Under the pieces are notes generated by a model. The model was given only the letters and a program-made list of their open reading frames with translations. It was not told where the DNA came from and did no database searches. Both the position numbers and the translations under genes were made by a program. A stretch of 44,964 bases of DNA from Gemmatimonadota bacterium (lineage in GTDB: Bacteria; Gemmatimonadota; Gemmatimonadetes; Longimicrobiales; Gaopeijiaceae), in contig SLCK01000083.1 of the NCBI GenBank assembly GCA_007125845.1, positions 1-44,964 of the forward strand, in the 5' to 3' direction. The number at the start of each line of letters is the position of its first letter. Position 1 is the stretch's first letter. This document shows, one piece after another, positions 17,624 to 26,803 of the stretch.

Positions 17624-19383
17624 GCGCGCGCCGAGGGCGAGTCGGCTTCCGAGCCGGATGGAGCGTTTGGGCATGGATCATCATCCTGGTGGGGATTCCC
17701 CTGGCTGGACTCGCCACGGCTCCCACTTCCGCAACGTCGGCCGCCCCCTGGCCCGCCGTGACCTCATCCGCGCGTCCGGTGCTGGGCTCGGATTCTTCCC
17801 TTATGGCCGCCCCGCGGATCCAGTCCACCCGTCCGGTCGTCGTGGCCTCCAAGCCCTTCGGGGAGTCCTACCTCCTCGCCGAGATCTTCGCCCAGCTCCT
17901 GGAGGCCCGGGGGCATGCGGTGGTGCGGCGGCTCGGTCTCGGCTCCACCGAGGTCGCCTTCGGAGCCCTCCGCACCGATGCGGTGGACGTCTACCCCGAA
18001 TACACCGGGACCGGACTCCTCGCGATCCTCGGCGAGGAACCCTCGGGCACTCGGGGAGAAGTGTTCAGGCGGGTCTCCCGGGAGTTCCGGGAACGGTGGG
18101 GGGTGCGGTGGCTGCCCCCCCTCGGGTTCGAGAACACCTATGCCGTCTCGGTCCGGCGGGAGACGGCCGAGGAGCTGGGATTGGCGACCCTGACCGACCT
18201 GGCCCGGGAAGGAGAGGGGCTGATTGGAGGTTTCTCCCCGGACTTCCTGGGTCGCGACGACGGATTGCCGGGCCTGGAGGAGGCCTACGGGCTCCGTCTG
18301 CGGGAGTCGCGTTCCCTCCTGCAGGCGGTCAAGTACGAGGCTCTCCGTGGCGGTCGGGTGGATGTCATCGACGCGTACTCCACAGACGGCTTCCTGGCCC
18401 GCGCCGAAGTCGTGGTGCTCGAGGACGACCGGAGATTCTTTCCACCGTACGAGGCCGCGCCCCTGGTCAGTCGCCGCTTCTTCGAGGAGAGGCCCGCGGC
18501 CGTAGCGGCTCTCACGGAGCTGGCCGGCCTCCTCGACGAAGCGCGGATGCGCGAGCTGAACGGTCGCGTCGAGGTCGAGGGGGAGCCGATCTCCTCGGTG
18601 GCCGCTTCGGCCCTGGCGGCGCTCGGCCTCGTGCCTTCCGACCACCATCCCGCTGATGCATCCATCGGCGGAATGGATGGATCAGCCGGCGGGCTCGCCG
18701 CCGCCGGCCGACCCGTGGCGGTCGGGCCTTCCGGAGCCCGTGCGGGCTCCCTCCCCGCGTACCTGTGGGACCGCAGGGATCAGACTCTTCAGGAAATCCG
18801 GCGCCACCTCCTTCTGGTGGGCATCTCTCTCCTCGCGGCTATCCTGGTGGCCGTACCCGCGGGACTGGCCCTGGAGCGGGTCCGAGGAGGGGCGGAGGGA
18901 GTGATCCGAGGCGTGGGCGTCATCCAGACTCTCCCGTCCATCGCCCTGCTGGCTTTCATGATCCCCTTGCTGGGCATCGGGGTGGTGCCCGCCATCGTGG
19001 CCCTCTTCCTCTACTCGCTCTTCCCCATCCTCCGGAACACGTACAGCGGGGTGCGCGATGCGGATCCCAGGGCGGTGGAGGCGGCGGAAGCGCTGGGCAT
19101 GACGCCCCTCCAGGTGCTTCGCGAGATTCGCCTCCCGCTGGCGGCCCCCGTCATCATGGCGGGTGTGCGGACCGCGGCAGTGATCAATGTGGGAACGGCC
19201 ACCCTGGCGGCCTTCATCGGCGCGGGCGGCCTGGGCGATCCGATCGTGTCCGGATTGGCGCTCTCCGATCCGTGGATGATTCTGGCCGGGGCCATTCCCG
19301 CGGCGCTTCTGGCCGTGGTCGTGGATGCGACCCTGGGCGTGGCGGAGCGGGGGGTGGCGCCGCGAGGTCTGGCAGAGGAATGA
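17620..19383 (+). CDS. Substrate-binding protein/permease fusion, OpuC/EgtU class
   Basis: The 587-residue protein joins two transporter parts. After an N-terminal membrane segment (about 14-34), residues 70-340 form a type II binding domain of the OpuAC/ProX family. It contains VDVYPEYTGTG (Tyr125, Pro126, Glu127 region), the block lining the betaine-binding cage. Residues 370-585 are an ABC permease with about five to six helices and the EAA loop EAAEALGMTPLQVLREIRLP near 487-506, which contacts the ATPase. Glycine betaine, choline, carnitine or ergothioneine are all possible ligands. Known fusions such as OpuABC and EgtU mostly put the permease first; here the binding domain comes first. 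The start is the overlapping GTG at 17620. Confidence 0.9.
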   Translation: MSARRGRVGFRAGWSVWAWIIILVGIPLAGLATAPTSATSAAPWPAVTSSARPVLGSDSSLMAAPRIQSTRPVVVASKPFGESYLLAEIFAQLLEARGHAVVRRLGLGSTEVAFGALRTDAVDVYPEYTGTGLLAILGEEPSGTRGEVFRRVSREFRERWGVRWLPPLGFENTYAVSVRRETAEELGLATLTDLAREGEGLIGGFSPDFLGRDDGLPGLEEAYGLRLRESRSLLQAVKYEALRGGRVDVIDAYSTDGFLARAEVVVLEDDRRFFPPYEAAPLVSRRFFEERPAAVAALTELAGLLDEARMRELNGRVEVEGEPISSVAASALAALGLVPSDHHPADASIGGMDGSAGGLAAAGRPVAVGPSGARAGSLPAYLWDRRDQTLQEIRRHLLLVGISLLAAILVAVPAGLALERVRGGAEGVIRGVGVIQTLPSIALLAFMIPLLGIGVVPAIVALFLYSLFPILRNTYSGVRDADPRAVEAAEALGMTPLQVLREIRLPLAAPVIMAGVRTAAVINVGTATLAAFIGAGGLGDPIVSGLALSDPWMILAGAIPAALLAVVVDATLGVAERGVAPRGLAEE

Positions 19384-19563
19384 GGAAGGCTCTCGCGCCG
19401 AGGCTCTACGCCCGCATCGCTCGCCCTCAGCGGTGCCCGCTCGCGGGACAATTGGAGGCAATGTACCTTTCGGCCAGTGATTCTGGCGTTGAATACCATC
19501 ACGTGCGAGCCGGCCTCTGTGGGCTTTGGAGGCCCGTCGCACACGCCGATTCGGAATTGCACC

Positions 19564-21720
19564 ATGCATGAAACTCCTCCTGCTCTCCATTTCTCGTCGA
19601 GAAGCCACCTTCACGCTTCCGGCTATTCTCCGATCGACCGTCGGCTCGATCTGCAAGCGTGTCCAAGAGCCCCGGCGTCGAAGCTGATTCCGATCCTGGC
19701 CGTGCTTCTGCTCTTTCCCCTGGCGCCCGGAGGAGTGTCGGCCCAGGCGGTCGAAGGCGACAGCGCCGCCCCCGCTCAGCTCATGGCCGAGCCTCGGGAG
19801 CTCTCCCTCCGGGTTGGCGAGTCCGCGCCCATCCAGATCCGGGCCCTCGATGCCGCCGGAAACGAGGTGGAGGCCGAGCTCCTGGTCCGAGGGACCCGAA
19901 ACGGGGTCATGGTGGATGACGGAGTCGCCTTTGGGCTGGAGGTGGGGAACTTCGAGATCGTGGCGGCGGTCCTCCCGCCCCCGGACGGACCAGCGCGGGA
20001 TCTCCCCACCCTCACCGTTCCGGTGGAGGTGAGTTGGCCCGCCATCCAGGAGGTGGAGGTCCTGCCGATGGAGGGAGCTCTCTACGCCGGAACCCATGTG
20101 ACTTTCCAGGCCGTCGCCCGTCACGCCGACGGGTCGGAGCGACCCGGTCCGGAGGTGCGGTGGAGCTCCTCGGATCCCGAGGTGGCGGTGGTGGACCGAT
20201 TCGGCCGGGCGACCGTCAACGGGACGGGCCCGGTGCGGATCATGGCCGAAGTGGAGGGAGCTCGGGGCGAGTGGGAGGCGGAGGTGGCCCCGTTCCCGGA
20301 GATCCGCCTCGAAGTGTCGGCCGAGCGGGAGTCCGCGCGGACCGGTGATGTCTTGAGGTTGGAGGCCAGGGCGTCGGATGCTTCGGGGCGGGACATCGCG
20401 GACCTTCCCATCCGCTGGAGCTATACGTGGGTTCCCCACGACTCCATCGTGGAGCCGGGCGCGGCGGCGGTGGTGAAGGATGGCCGATTCATGGGCCAGT
20501 TTCCCGGGACGTACACGGTGTGGGCCCAGTCCGGGCCGGCCACTGGTTTCACCACCATCGAGGTGGAGAGGCGACAGGTCATCCAGAGGGTCGAAGCGCA
20601 GGGTCAGGGGCGGGTCTCCCACCGCCGGACCTCGGACTTCTGGGTCTTCGAGGGGTTGGATGGTCGCGACTACGCGATCACCGGGACCTGGGGCTCGGAC
20701 GGCTTCTCCTATTTCTGGGACGTCACCGATCCCACCAACCACCTCCTGGTGGACTCGATTCAGGTGGATGCCCGCACGGTGAACGACGTGAAGGTTTCTT
20801 CCGACGGCCGGTACGCGAGCCTCACCCGGGAGGGCGCCTCGGATCGGAGGAACGGCGTGGTCATCATCGACCTCGCGGACCCGGCAAACCCCGTGGTGGC
20901 TACCGAGTACGACGAGGGCCTTACCGGGGGCGTCCACAACGCCTTCCCCATGGACGACTACCTCTACGTCCTCTCCGCCGGTGAGAAGTACCGGATCGTG
21001 GACATGCAGGACATCTACAATCCCCGGACCGTGAGCGAGGTGAACCTCCCCGGCTCCCGGGTCCACGACGTGTGGGTTCACGATGGGATCGCGTACTCCG
21101 CTGAGTGGCGCACCGGAGTGGTCATGACCGACGTGGGCGACGGTCGGTGGGGCGGCTCGCCGGAGAACCCGGTGGTGGTGACCACCTATCCCCTTCCGGG
21201 GGGCAATACCCACGCGGTTTTTCCCTACTACCAGGAGTCCACCGGTCGATTCTATGTCTTTGCCGGGGACGAGATCATCGGGCGAGAGGGATACGCTTTG
21301 GAGGGGGGGAACAATCGGGCCCCGTACGACCCGGAGATCCCCGGCTCCGGGACCCCGAGGAACACCGCCGGCTACATCCATATCGTGGACTTCACCGATC
21401 CGGAGAACCCGGAGAAGGTGGCCAGGTACCACGTGCCCGAATACGGCGCCCACAACATCTGGGTGGAGGACGACGTCCTATACCAGGCCTACTACGAGGG
21501 AGGGCTCAGGGTGGTGGATGTCTCCGGGCTCCTCATGGGGAACCTCTACACGCAGGGGCGGGAGATCGCGGTCTTCAAGCCCAACGATCCCATCGGATAC
21601 GTCCACAACGCGCCCACCACCTGGAGCGCCATGCCTTACAAGGGCAACATCTTCCTCTCGGACGCCAACTCCGGACTCTGGGCAGTGAAGCTTCTTCCGC
21701 GAGAGCAGTTGATTCCGTGA
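19564..21720 (+). CDS. Secreted protein with Ig-like domains and LVIVD repeats
   Basis: The 718-residue protein carries a signal peptide core at 41-60 (LIPILAVLLLFPLAPG, cleavage at VSA-Q). About three Ig-like/BIG2-type beta-sandwiches follow (about 75-360; one contains VRWSSSDPEVAVVD). The rest is a beta-propeller of LVIVD repeats (about 385-710), visible as VVIIDLADPANP, YRIVDMQDIYNP, IHIVDFTDPENP and LRVVDVSG. Such proteins are surface or periplasmic and of unknown function. The 38 residues ahead of the hydrophobic core are unusually long and no good ribosome site precedes the ATG, so the true start may be a rarer codon nearer the core. It is coupled to the next gene by TGATG. Confidence 0.83.
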   Translation: MHETPPALHFSSRSHLHASGYSPIDRRLDLQACPRAPASKLIPILAVLLLFPLAPGGVSAQAVEGDSAAPAQLMAEPRELSLRVGESAPIQIRALDAAGNEVEAELLVRGTRNGVMVDDGVAFGLEVGNFEIVAAVLPPPDGPARDLPTLTVPVEVSWPAIQEVEVLPMEGALYAGTHVTFQAVARHADGSERPGPEVRWSSSDPEVAVVDRFGRATVNGTGPVRIMAEVEGARGEWEAEVAPFPEIRLEVSAERESARTGDVLRLEARASDASGRDIADLPIRWSYTWVPHDSIVEPGAAAVVKDGRFMGQFPGTYTVWAQSGPATGFTTIEVERRQVIQRVEAQGQGRVSHRRTSDFWVFEGLDGRDYAITGTWGSDGFSYFWDVTDPTNHLLVDSIQVDARTVNDVKVSSDGRYASLTREGASDRRNGVVIIDLADPANPVVATEYDEGLTGGVHNAFPMDDYLYVLSAGEKYRIVDMQDIYNPRTVSEVNLPGSRVHDVWVHDGIAYSAEWRTGVVMTDVGDGRWGGSPENPVVVTTYPLPGGNTHAVFPYYQESTGRFYVFAGDEIIGREGYALEGGNNRAPYDPEIPGSGTPRNTAGYIHIVDFTDPENPEKVARYHVPEYGAHNIWVEDDVLYQAYYEGGLRVVDVSGLLMGNLYTQGREIAVFKPNDPIGYVHNAPTTWSAMPYKGNIFLSDANSGLWAVKLLPREQLIP

Positions 21721-23015
21721 TGAGCCGGAGGCCGGGATCCGTCCGTGCTCCGGCGGCCGGACGCGCCCTTGCCGCCGGAGGAGCTCGAAGGGCCGCATGC
21801 GCCCCGACTGCTGTCCTCTTCGCGGGCGGGTTGCTCGGAGTGGGATTCCTGGTGCCGGTCACGCCCTATGCGGGTTGGGCGGCTGCGATGTCTCCCGACC
21901 CCACGGCGGTGTACCGCGTCTATGTGGGGGCCGAGTCCGCCGACCTCCTCCACCGAATCCGCTTCGGTCCCGAGGGAGGGGAGGTGGAGGCTTCCATTCC
22001 CGTGAGCGATCTGTACCGCCAGTCGCCTGTCCCCGAGCTTTTCACCGAGAGCGAGGCTCCGCACGGGGTGGCGGTGGACCCTGACCGAGAGGCCGTCTAC
22101 ATGACCACCGGGCACGGCCTCCCGGACGGGAAGCTCTGGAAGGTGGAGGCGGGGACGGGGCGGCTCCTGGGGGGTCCGCTGGACCTCGGTCGCTTTCCCG
22201 CGAGTGTGGCGGTCTCCCCGGACGGGCGGTTCGTTTCAGTGGCCAACTTCAATCTGCATGGGGAGATGTCGCCGTCCTCCGTATCGGTGGTGTTCGCCCA
22301 GGGGATGACGGAGCTGGCTCGCATCGAAACCTGCACTATGCCCCATGGGAGCCGCTTCCACCCGAATGGGCGCCATCACTACTCGGTCTGCATGATGGAC
22401 GACCAACTGGTGGAGATCGACCTGGGGCGGATGGAAGTGTCCCGGAGGTTCTTCCTGGGTGACGGGGAGGAGGGCCCGCTTCCTCCCGGGGACCGCGGCT
22501 TCCATGTCCTCGCCGCCTCGGGACCTGGAGGGCATCGTGGGCACCAAGAAGGTCCGGGACACTACCAGGCTTCCTGTTCCCCCACCTGGGTCCAACCTGC
22601 TCCGGACGGTGCCCGTCACTACGTGGCCTGCAACGGATCGGACCAGGTCCTGGAGATCGATTACTCTAGCTGGGAGGTCACCGGTCGTTTTGCCACCGGA
22701 CGGGGTCCCTACAACTTGGATGTGACGCCCGACGGCCGGGTGCTGGTGGTGACATTGAAGCAGGGCGACGGGGTGGAGTTCATCGACCTGGAGGCGCGCG
22801 AGGTCATCTCCCGGGAGGCCACCTCCATCCGCGTGGTTCACGGCGTCGCTCTCTCTCCCGACTCCCGATACGCCTTTGTGAGCGTGGAGGGCGTGGGAAG
22901 CGAGCCGGGTCGCGTGGAGGTCTACGACCTGGGAGACTTCCGGAGAGTTGCGGAGGTGGAGGTGGGCCAGCAGGCTTCCGGGATCGCGTTCTGGACGATG
23001 GATCCCGCCCCCTGA
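21720..23015 (+). CDS. YncE-like beta-propeller protein (possible paired frameshifts)
   Basis: The 431-residue protein is a seven-bladed propeller of the YncE/YVTN class with recurring blocks such as HGVAVDPDREAVYMTTG, ASVAVSPDGRFVSVAN and GPYNLDVTPDGRVLVV. A hydrophobic segment at about 30-55 is a signal or anchor. The ATG shares one base with the preceding stop (TGATG), so the two propeller proteins are made together. Residues about 257-280 look wrong. In the listed frame the codons lose their G/C third-position bias, while the other frame regains it between the GGGG run at 22488-22491 and about 22560. Two compensating indels, real or from sequencing, would explain this. Confidence 0.83.
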   Translation: MSRRPGSVRAPAAGRALAAGGARRAACAPTAVLFAGGLLGVGFLVPVTPYAGWAAAMSPDPTAVYRVYVGAESADLLHRIRFGPEGGEVEASIPVSDLYRQSPVPELFTESEAPHGVAVDPDREAVYMTTGHGLPDGKLWKVEAGTGRLLGGPLDLGRFPASVAVSPDGRFVSVANFNLHGEMSPSSVSVVFAQGMTELARIETCTMPHGSRFHPNGRHHYSVCMMDDQLVEIDLGRMEVSRRFFLGDGEEGPLPPGDRGFHVLAASGPGGHRGHQEGPGHYQASCSPTWVQPAPDGARHYVACNGSDQVLEIDYSSWEVTGRFATGRGPYNLDVTPDGRVLVVTLKQGDGVEFIDLEAREVISREATSIRVVHGVALSPDSRYAFVSVEGVGSEPGRVEVYDLGDFRRVAEVEVGQQASGIAFWTMDPAP

Positions 23016-23336
23016 GGCCACCAGCTCGGGGGAGCACCCTCATCCTTGCCGCGTGCAGCGCGCACATTGCCCAACTTTTCGGCCAGTGCGATCGTACGCA
23101 AACGGAAGCGGTACAACGCGTCCCCCCCTCCTGGCGCAGCTCCATTGGTTTGAGTTCCTTGGTCGTTCTCGGATCCGAGATGCCGCACCTCGCAGGGGGG
23201 AGGCTTCTGTCGCACCATCGTCGAGGCTGGACGGGCCGATTCCGGCCTCGTTCCTTCCGGGAATCCGGCCTGCTGGACGGCATTGTATAGGGTAGGGTCG
23301 TAGGGTTCAATCACCACTGATAAGGACGATCAAGCC
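23016..23336. other. Intergenic region, no clear feature
   Basis: This 321-base gap precedes the second DUF5916 gene. A TATAGG box at 23286-23291 is the only promoter-like element I see and it has no good -35 partner. No hairpin terminator for the preceding operon is obvious. Reading frames through the region lack coding character. Confidence 0.4.
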
Positions 23337-26132
23337 ATGCAACCCAAAGTCGGGGAGGGACCCTGGCCCGCCTGGATCTCACATTCCGCGGTCGCACTGG
23401 GGATCGGGCTCTCCGCTTTGCTCGGAGTCGGTTCCTTGGCCGGGCAGACCAGCGCTCCGGACACCACATCGGCCGGGTCGACCTCGCCCACAGCTTCCGG
23501 CGAGCGAAGCGCCGTTGGGGCCACACGTCTGGAGAGCTCGATCACGCTCGATGGCATCCTGGATGAGGCGGACTGGGCAAGGGCGGATGTAGCGACCGGG
23601 TTTGTGGCCCAGCAGCCGACCGAGGGGGCTGCGCCGAGTGAACCCACCGAAGTCCGCGTCCTGTTCGACGACGAAGCGCTCTACATCGGTGCCCGAATGC
23701 TGGAATCGGAAGTGGAGAACATCCGGAGCCAGCTCGTGCGAAGGGATCAGGATGGGCAGTACGACTACTTCGCCGTGCTGGTCGATTCCAATCTGGATCG
23801 GCGGACCGGCTTCTATTTCCAGGTGAGTCCGCACGGGGTGCAATCGGACCGCTTCCTTTACGACGACACCCAGCAGGACGCGAGCTGGGATGCGGTCTGG
23901 GACGCAGAGGTGGCAGTGGACGATCGGGGATGGTCCGCGGAGATCCGGATCCCCTTCTCGCAGTTGCGCTACGAGCCCTCGAGCCAGCCACGGACCTGGG
24001 GAATCAACTTCTTCCGGCGGCGGGTCGTCTCTAACGAGGTGCTCCACTTCCAGCTCGTCTCTCGGTTGCAGCAGGGGTTGGTCAGCCAGTTCGGCGAGCT
24101 CACCGGGATGCAGGTGACGCAGCCGCCCGGAAGTCTCGAGTTCGTGCCGTATCTGAATACCACGACGCGCTCGGCTCCGGCCGAGACCGGAAATCCCTTC
24201 TTCGACGGGCGGGCGTCCAGCGCGAGTGCCGGGGGTGACCTGCGCTGGTCTCTTGGAGGGAACTTCAGCTTGAATGCCACGTTCAACCCGGACTTCGGAC
24301 AGGTCGAGTCGGATCCGGCGGTGATCAACCTCACCGCGTTCGAGACGTTCTTTCCCGAACGCCGGCAATTTTTCGTGGAGAATCGCCAGCTTTTCGACTT
24401 CGGGCTCTCTGGGGGCACCCGGCTCTTCTTCTCCAGGCGGATCGGGCTGAGTCCGCGGGGCCGTGCTCCGGGGGATGCGGACTTCAGCGACATTCCGGTC
24501 TCCACCCGGATCCTGGGGGCCGGAAAGCTAACCGGTCGGACCGCGGGAGGCTGGTCTCTCGGGCTCCTCACAGCCGTGACCCGCGAGGAAAAGGGAAGGG
24601 CGTACTGGATGGGCGAGGACCGGTTCGAGGTCTTTTCGGTGGAGCCGCGAACTTACTGGGGAGTCGCCGGCCTCCAGCGGGACTACAACGACGGAGACTC
24701 GCAGATCGGCGCGCTCCTCGTGGGAATGAACCGCGACCTGGACGACGGGGCGTCGTACGGAGCGTTGCCGAGCACGGCGTTCGGGGCGGGTGTGAACTTC
24801 GTGCACCGTTGGGGGAACCGCGAGTGGTTCGTGGACGGATTCTTCGGGGCCACCCACGTTCGCGGGACGGATGCCGCGATCCTGCGCATCCAGATGGATC
24901 CCACGCACTACTTCCAGCGTCCGGATGCCCGCTGGACGAAGCTGGACCCGGAGGCCACGAGCCTGAGCGGCGTCGAGTGGCGGGTGCGAGCCGGCCGGCA
25001 ACGGGGGGACCACTGGACGGGTGAGGTCTGGCTGGGGGAAGTGCACCCCTCGGTCGCGCTGAACGACTTCGGCTTCAGCCGTGACCCAGAGTCCATCAAC
25101 CTCGGGGCCCGGATCAGCTACCAGGACATCACCCCAGGCGACCTCTTTCGAAGCTACCAAATGAGCCTTTTCACGACCGGGGACTGGAGCCACGACCTTC
25201 TGGACGACTTGCGCTCGACGTCCCACTGGGACGAATCCCGCATCCAGGCCCGGCTGCGGGTCAGCGGGAACCTCCAGCTCCTGAATTTCTGGCGGATCAA
25301 CCCCTCGGCCGGCTACTTCCCGGCGGAGTACAGCCGCACGGCCACGCGAGGCGGCCCGGTCATGAAGATTCCCGGGTACTACGATAGCCAGATCAGCTTC
25401 ACGACCGACGAACGGAGGGTGGTGAGTCTCCGGCCCAGTGTGAACTACAACCGGTATCGGGAGGGGGCCGGATATCGATGGGGGACTTCACTCCAGATGC
25501 AGATTCGTCCCCAACCCAACCTGGAGCTCGAGCTGGGACCCAGCTTCCAGCGTCGGCGCGACAACGCGCAGTATGCCAGCCGCACGGAGGCGCTCCCGTA
25601 CGAACCGACCTTCGGGCCGAGATATCTGTTCGCGGACGTGGATCGCCGCGAGCTCTCCATGGAGATGCGGATGGATATGGCGTTCACTCGGAACCTGACC
25701 CTGCAGATGTTCGCGCAGCCGCTCGTGGCCTCTGCGGACTACGTGGGCTACAAACAGCTGAGCGAGCCGAGCACCTTCGAGTTCGAACGGTTCTCCGAGG
25801 GAACCTTCGTTCAGACGGAGCAGGGAGTCCGCTGCGAAGGCGGCAGGACCTGCGAGGCCCCGGACCACACGCGGTACCTCGACCTGGACGGGAACGGGTT
25901 CTCCGACGTTTCCTTCAGGGACCTCGACTTCAACATTCGCTCCCTCATTCTGAACTCGGTACTACGTTGGGAATTCCGGAGCGGCTCCACGCTCTATCTG
26001 GTCTGGCAGCGCTTCCAGGACCATCGGGTCCCGCAGGGGGACTTTTCGCTGCGGCGCGACCTGGACGAACTTCTGTCCGCGCCGATTGAGAACGTTTTGA
26101 GCCTCAAGGTGACCTACTGGGTCGGGATGTGA
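23337..26132 (+). CDS. DUF5916 / CBM9-like outer-membrane protein, long paralogue
   Basis: The 931-residue protein is a larger paralogue of the one at 825-3101. A signal peptide (about 1-37, ending near LAGQ) and a Thr/Ser-rich linker are followed by the CBM9-like sandwich opening with LDGILDEADW (71-80). It shares with its paralogue the block FFPERRQFFVEN (FFPEKRRFFQER in the other). A long barrel with many aromatic-ended strands follows, closing in KVTYWVGM. A short acidic segment, DLDGNGFSD, near residue 850 resembles a calcium-binding loop. It is probably an outer-membrane protein; substrate unknown. AAGGA lies upstream of the ATG. Confidence 0.87.
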   Translation: MQPKVGEGPWPAWISHSAVALGIGLSALLGVGSLAGQTSAPDTTSAGSTSPTASGERSAVGATRLESSITLDGILDEADWARADVATGFVAQQPTEGAAPSEPTEVRVLFDDEALYIGARMLESEVENIRSQLVRRDQDGQYDYFAVLVDSNLDRRTGFYFQVSPHGVQSDRFLYDDTQQDASWDAVWDAEVAVDDRGWSAEIRIPFSQLRYEPSSQPRTWGINFFRRRVVSNEVLHFQLVSRLQQGLVSQFGELTGMQVTQPPGSLEFVPYLNTTTRSAPAETGNPFFDGRASSASAGGDLRWSLGGNFSLNATFNPDFGQVESDPAVINLTAFETFFPERRQFFVENRQLFDFGLSGGTRLFFSRRIGLSPRGRAPGDADFSDIPVSTRILGAGKLTGRTAGGWSLGLLTAVTREEKGRAYWMGEDRFEVFSVEPRTYWGVAGLQRDYNDGDSQIGALLVGMNRDLDDGASYGALPSTAFGAGVNFVHRWGNREWFVDGFFGATHVRGTDAAILRIQMDPTHYFQRPDARWTKLDPEATSLSGVEWRVRAGRQRGDHWTGEVWLGEVHPSVALNDFGFSRDPESINLGARISYQDITPGDLFRSYQMSLFTTGDWSHDLLDDLRSTSHWDESRIQARLRVSGNLQLLNFWRINPSAGYFPAEYSRTATRGGPVMKIPGYYDSQISFTTDERRVVSLRPSVNYNRYREGAGYRWGTSLQMQIRPQPNLELELGPSFQRRRDNAQYASRTEALPYEPTFGPRYLFADVDRRELSMEMRMDMAFTRNLTLQMFAQPLVASADYVGYKQLSEPSTFEFERFSEGTFVQTEQGVRCEGGRTCEAPDHTRYLDLDGNGFSDVSFRDLDFNIRSLILNSVLRWEFRSGSTLYLVWQRFQDHRVPQGDFSLRRDLDELLSAPIENVLSLKVTYWVGM

Positions 26133-26315
26133 GGATGCCTTCGCGCGGCTCCCGGCCTTTTCGCCGCGTGAGCCGTCCTTGCGCACGATGTCTGACGGGG
26201 GGGGGGCGTAGGTCGGAGGCTCGGTCCCGCAGCGAGCTGGAACGGTTAGGGAACGCCGTCGGCTCCATCCTCCAGGGGAGTGACGTAGAACGGCCCCCAT
26301 CCTTGGAGGTGAACC

Positions 26316-26750
26316 ATGTCTCTGTACCGGCAGCTCGGCGGCGGCGAAGCGATTCAGGTGGCGCTCGACCTCTTCTACGGAAAGGTTATGGCCGACCCGC
26401 GTGTGAGCGGGTTCTTCGACGGCATGGACATGGAGCGGATCAAGCTCAAGCAGATGGCGTTTCTGACCATGGCCTTCGGGGGACCTGACGCCTACGACGG
26501 CCGCACCCTGCGGGCCGCCCACCGTCGGCCCCTGGAACAAGGTCTCGACGAGAAGCGCTTCGAGATCTACATGGACCTCTTTCGGGAGACCCTGGACGAG
26601 CTCGGGGTGCCCGACGAGCTGGCCGGGCAGGTCATGGACGTCGCCTGCGGACACCGCGGTGACGTTCTCGCCCTCGCCGGGGGAGACGGCACTCCCGATC
26701 GCGCGGACTCCGAGACTCCGCGACGGAGCCGGGACCTCCCAGCGGGGTAG
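26316..26750 (+). CDS. glbN: Group I truncated haemoglobin
   Basis: The 144-residue haem protein fits group I truncated globins: start block SLYRQLGGGEAI, Phe-Tyr at 20-21 (the tyrosine is the expected distal B10 residue), the E-helix KLKQMAFLTMAFGGP, then YDGRTLRAAH with proximal His69. Such globins bind O2 and NO and often detoxify NO. The last 20 residues after the globin fold are polar and not conserved. TTGGAGG is placed well ahead of the ATG. It precedes the large regulator by about 50 bases on the same strand. Confidence 0.93.
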   Translation: MSLYRQLGGGEAIQVALDLFYGKVMADPRVSGFFDGMDMERIKLKQMAFLTMAFGGPDAYDGRTLRAAHRRPLEQGLDEKRFEIYMDLFRETLDELGVPDELAGQVMDVACGHRGDVLALAGGDGTPDRADSETPRRSRDLPAG

Positions 26751-26803
26751 CGATTCCTGACACCTGGACGAGCGGGGCATTCATCCATGGCCGGCGCCGA
26801 TCC

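Noticed and set aside
18682-21453. Very long open frame (over 900 codons) on the minus strand
   Set aside because: It lies antisense to the permease fusion and LVIVD genes, and its product is His/Arg/Gly/Pro-rich with no domain. It is an effect of high GC in codon position three of the real genes.
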